A stretch of 15,777 nucleotides of DNA from Rs1 sp034111875 (GTDB taxonomy: Bacteria; Pseudomonadota; Gammaproteobacteria; Pseudomonadales; Balneatricaceae): contig JAWUWK010000015.1 in assembly GCA_034111875.1 (NCBI GenBank), forward strand, positions 1 through 15,777. Direction: 5' to 3'. Of the stretch, positions 13,733 to 15,777 are shown in pieces. The translations under genes were made by a program, and so were the position numbers. The stretch's first letter is position 1. Every line of letters starts with the position of its first letter. Below the pieces are notes generated by a model that was given only the letters and a program-made list of their open reading frames with translations, was not told where the DNA came from and did not search any database.

Positions 13733-14806
13733 ATGAGTATACGAGTCTTTATTATTGACGATTCCGCTGTTGTGAGGAAAGTACTTTCTGATATCTTAAC
13801 TGCAGCCGCCGGTATTGAAGTTATTGGTAGTGCACAGGACCCAATATTTGCGCTAACTCATATGGAGAGAAATTGGCCAGATGTCATAACCCTCGATATA
13901 GAAATGCCTAGAATGGATGGCATTACTTTCTTGAAAAAAATAATGTCAGAGCGACCAACACCCATAGTAATGTGCTCTACTTTGACAGAAAAAGGCTCGA
14001 AAGCCTCCCTTGATGCTCTCCGTTTTGGAGCTATTGATGTTGTAGCTAAACCTAAGTCTGATATAAAAACATCGCTGCCTGAATCTTCACGGATCTTGGT
14101 AAATGCTATTAAGGTAGCAGCAAAAGCCAATATGGCCGTCATAAAGCCAATGCCTATTGCTCATATCAGTCCGATCAGAAACAAGTTTACTGCTGATGCA
14201 ATGTTAGACAAAGGACGTAAGCTTGGAATAAGAAAAGCTGGTTCATTAATTGCTATCGGTGCATCTACTGGAGGTACACAAGCACTAGCAGCCGTCTTAG
14301 CAGCGTTACCTAGCGATACGTTACCGATCCTTATCGTGCAACACATGCCAGAACAATTTACCCAAGCTTTTGCAAAAAGATTAAATGAAGTGAGTAAGGT
14401 AGAAGTTAAAGAAGCCGAAGACAATGATGCGTTATTACCTGGGCTTGTATTGATTGCCCCAGGAGGTAAACATATGATGCTGCAAGTAACACAGTTTGGA
14501 GCATCAGTAAAAATAAAAGATGGTCCACGGGTAAACCGCCATAAGCCTTCTGTTGACGTACTGTTTCGTTCAGTTGCAAAATACGCAGGAGCCGATGCAC
14601 TCGGTATTATCATGACAGGTATGGGTGATGATGGAGCAATAGGGATTAAAGAAATGCATGACGTTGGAGCGAAGACCATAGCCCAAAATGAAGAAACTTG
14701 TGTTGTCTATGGAATGCCCGCTGTAGCAGTAAAATTGGGTGGGATAGACCATATCCTTGGATTGAATAAAATTCCTCAAATGATTTTTCAGCATAAGGTA
14801 CGGTAA
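13733..14806 (+). CDS. cheB: CheB receptor methylesterase/glutamine deamidase
   Basis: The 357-aa product has an N-terminal receiver (about 1-120) with D9-D10, phosphoacceptor D55 (VITLDIEMPRMDG) and K106, then a linker (about 121-165) and the catalytic domain. The catalytic triad is visible: Ser178 in GASTGG, His204 in IVQHMPEQF, and Asp300 in TGMGDDG. The full length and intact motifs indicate an active enzyme that removes methyl groups from MCPs when phosphorylated by CheA. In many gammaproteobacteria CheB also deamidates receptor glutamines, which matters here because cheD is missing. AAGGAAG gives a strong ribosome binding site before ATG 13733. It is 595 bp after cheR and probably has its own promoter. 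Antisense frames at 13858-14142 and 14161-14679 are not real genes. Confidence 0.96.
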   Translation: MSIRVFIIDDSAVVRKVLSDILTAAAGIEVIGSAQDPIFALTHMERNWPDVITLDIEMPRMDGITFLKKIMSERPTPIVMCSTLTEKGSKASLDALRFGAIDVVAKPKSDIKTSLPESSRILVNAIKVAAKANMAVIKPMPIAHISPIRNKFTADAMLDKGRKLGIRKAGSLIAIGASTGGTQALAAVLAALPSDTLPILIVQHMPEQFTQAFAKRLNEVSKVEVKEAEDNDALLPGLVLIAPGGKHMMLQVTQFGASVKIKDGPRVNRHKPSVDVLFRSVAKYAGADALGIIMTGMGDDGAIGIKEMHDVGAKTIAQNEETCVVYGMPAVAVKLGGIDHILGLNKIPQMIFQHKVR

Positions 14807-14963
14807 ACGATTCTAGGTAGGTAGCTGCTTTGCATTTTACCTGTAAGTCGATCTTTAATATCAGTCATTAACCAACTCACTGCTGCTAGCCAAGTAGTTA
14901 ACTTCTTTTAACCCAAATGTTAGAAGAAAACATTAGGACGAGGATGTAAAAATTATTTGAACT

Positions 14964-15004
14964 GCTCATAATCTATAACCTATTCAAAAGCTATAATTAT
15001 GAGC
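14964..15004. repeat. 9-bp inverted repeat at the start of the IS256 relic
   Basis: GCTCATAAT (14964-14972) and ATTATGAGC (14996-15004) are exact reverse complements enclosing a TATAAT at 14992-14997. The second arm contains the ATG at 14999. A second ATG at 15011 (MDHKKL) may be the authentic start. The structure may act on transposase translation, or the repeat may be chance. Confidence 0.4.
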
Positions 15005-15494
15005 AATCACATGGATCACAAAAAACTCCAACCTACGGCTGAAGAATTAGCCAAGGACCTGAAAACACCAGAAGACCTTCGCCAGTTAAGCACCTTCCTC
15101 ACCAAATTGACCGTAGAAGCAGCCTTAAAAGCAGAGATAAATAATCCCTTGGTTAGGTTAAAAACGCCTCTGAAGGTTATCAAAGCGGTAATAGTCGCAA
15201 TGAAAATACCTCAAAAATTCTCAAAGGCAATCATGGCGAAATTGAATTAGAGACTCCCCGAGATCGTAACGGTACTTTTGAGCCACTGATGCTTAAGAAA
15301 GGTTAGACTCGCATCACCGATATGGATGATCAAATACTCTGCCTTTATGCTAAAGGAATGAACACAGAGACATCGTCGACGCATTTCAGGATATGTATGG
15401 CGCTGATATTTCCTCGGGCTTAGTTTCCCAGGTTACCAACTCCGTTATTGAGAAAGTCATAGCGTGGCAAAATAGGCCCCTCAACCCGAGTTAT
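14999..15494 (+). pseudogene. IS256-family transposase relic (first element), frameshifted and interrupted
   Basis: The start (MDHKKLQPTAEELAKDL..., from 14999 or 15011) is an IS256-family transposase N-terminus. Around 15142 a one-base loss shifts the frame, because the adjacent frame continues as NASEGYQSGNSRN and NHGEIELETPRDRNGTFEP. That frame has a TAG at 15154-15156 and another at 15304-15306, where KKG-stop-TRITDMDDQ implies a lost Gln codon. A second frame change near 15364 restores RDIVDAFQDMYGADISSGL and SVIEKVIAWQNRPLNP. Homology stops abruptly at about 15494, where a different IS256-type element begins. It cannot make an active transposase. Confidence 0.85.
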
Positions 15495-15527
15495 AGTGAT
15501 ATCTGGTGTATGGGAGGAGTTCTAAAG

Positions 15528-15587
15528 ATGGCGTATCCTGTTGATTTATCCTGGAAGATCACAATCAATAGTAAAGAGATACGCCAT
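15528..15587. promoter_or_regulatory. Hairpin covering the start of the second IS256 transposase
   Basis: ATGGCGTATC (15528-15537) and GATACGCCAT (15578-15587) are exact reverse complements, and an inner TTGATT/AATCAA pair lies between them. The second arm includes the AT of the transposase start ATG (15586-15588). A transcript reading in from outside would fold and hide the ribosome binding region. Confidence 0.55.
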
Positions 15588-15777
15588 GACTAATTTTACA
15601 GCATCACCAGAAGCTCGCCTAGAAAATATTACTTCAGATCCGTTGTCAGTATTACTGAGTTCAGGCGCAAAGGAGCTGATTGCCCAGGCGGTTGAAACAG
15701 AGTTACAAGTCCTGCTTGATCAATACAAAGATGTTCGCTTATTAGACGGTAGACAAGCTATCGTCAGAAATGGATTT
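15586..15777 (+). CDS. IS256-family transposase, N-terminal part only (runs off the window)
   Basis: Open from ATG 15586 to the window end (64 codons). The visible part contains SSGAKELIAQAVETELQVLL and a DGRQAIVRNG segment typical of the N-terminal region of IS256 (mutator-type) transposases. It differs clearly from the first relic's N-terminus, so the two belong to different subgroups. The AAAGAG upstream of the ATG is a possible ribosome binding site. Its start overlaps the last codons of the truncated frame of the first element. No lesion is seen in the part present, so it could be intact. The DDE catalytic region lies outside. Confidence 0.85.
   Translation, partial: MTNFTASPEARLENITSDPLSVLLSSGAKELIAQAVETELQVLLDQYKDVRLLDGRQAIVRNGF

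Larger units (their letters stand above)
15495..15777 (+). mobile_element. Second IS256-family element, left end, truncated by the window
   Basis: At about 15495 the reading of the first transposase ends in mid-domain and a different leader sequence begins, leading to a new transposase start at 15586. The second element therefore appears inserted within the first. The exact left terminal repeat is not certain. The right end lies beyond the window. Confidence 0.65.

Noticed and set aside
14161..14679. Long minus-strand open frame antisense to cheB
   Set aside because: It is entirely antisense to the well-supported catalytic domain of CheB and has no recognisable motif or ribosome binding site.
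1..15777. CRISPR array, tRNA or rRNA genes
   Set aside because: No evenly spaced repeats and no tRNA- or rRNA-like sequence were seen on reading both strands.

Overview
The window is AT-rich DNA that looks like a marine gammaproteobacterium. Shewanella, Moritella and other Alteromonadales-type genera are plausible, but no marker gene fixes the genus. The evidence is a DUF1289-type protein, an F7/Che2-like chemotaxis cluster, and decayed IS66 and IS256 elements with long gene-poor gaps, which suggests past IS activity.

Positions 1-2160. Two small housekeeping-type genes on the + strand (an unrecognised 145-aa protein and a GTG-started DUF1289 protein) face a convergent minus-strand toxin-antitoxin operon. 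The antitoxin is ParD-like and the toxin is a zeta-family kinase overlapping it by 11 bp. A perfect 12-bp inverted repeat just upstream of the antitoxin is a good operator candidate.

Positions 2160-4508. This stretch holds no intact gene. It contains a 16-bp direct repeat, a possible decayed frame, a minus-strand IS66 transposase relic carrying a perfect 19-bp palindrome in its catalytic-core region, and a 608-bp leader with palindromes and a promoter candidate ahead of the chemotaxis genes.

Positions 4509-14806. The chemotaxis cluster reads mcp, cheY, STAS, cheA, cheW, mcp, cheW, then a strong hairpin, cheR, a 595-bp gap, and cheB. The first MCP is membrane-anchored with no periplasmic sensor. 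The second has a large helical periplasmic domain and ends in KFERF, which resembles a CheR tether. CheA carries Hpt, dimerisation, ATPase and CheW-like domains plus an unusual duplicated 24-residue motif resembling the c-di-GMP-binding MshEN motif. CheR and CheB look intact and would methylate and demethylate the receptors. CheD, normally between cheR and cheB in clusters of this type, is absent, and a gap of about cheD size lies in its place.

Positions 14807-15777. A frameshifted IS256-family transposase relic is interrupted by the left end of a second, different IS256-family element. The second transposase is open to the window edge, and its start codon lies in a hairpin.

The most notable leads are the MshEN-like module in CheA, the KFERF/CheR pairing, the cheD gap, the zeta/ParD-like toxin-antitoxin pairing with its operator, and the palindrome in the IS66 relic.
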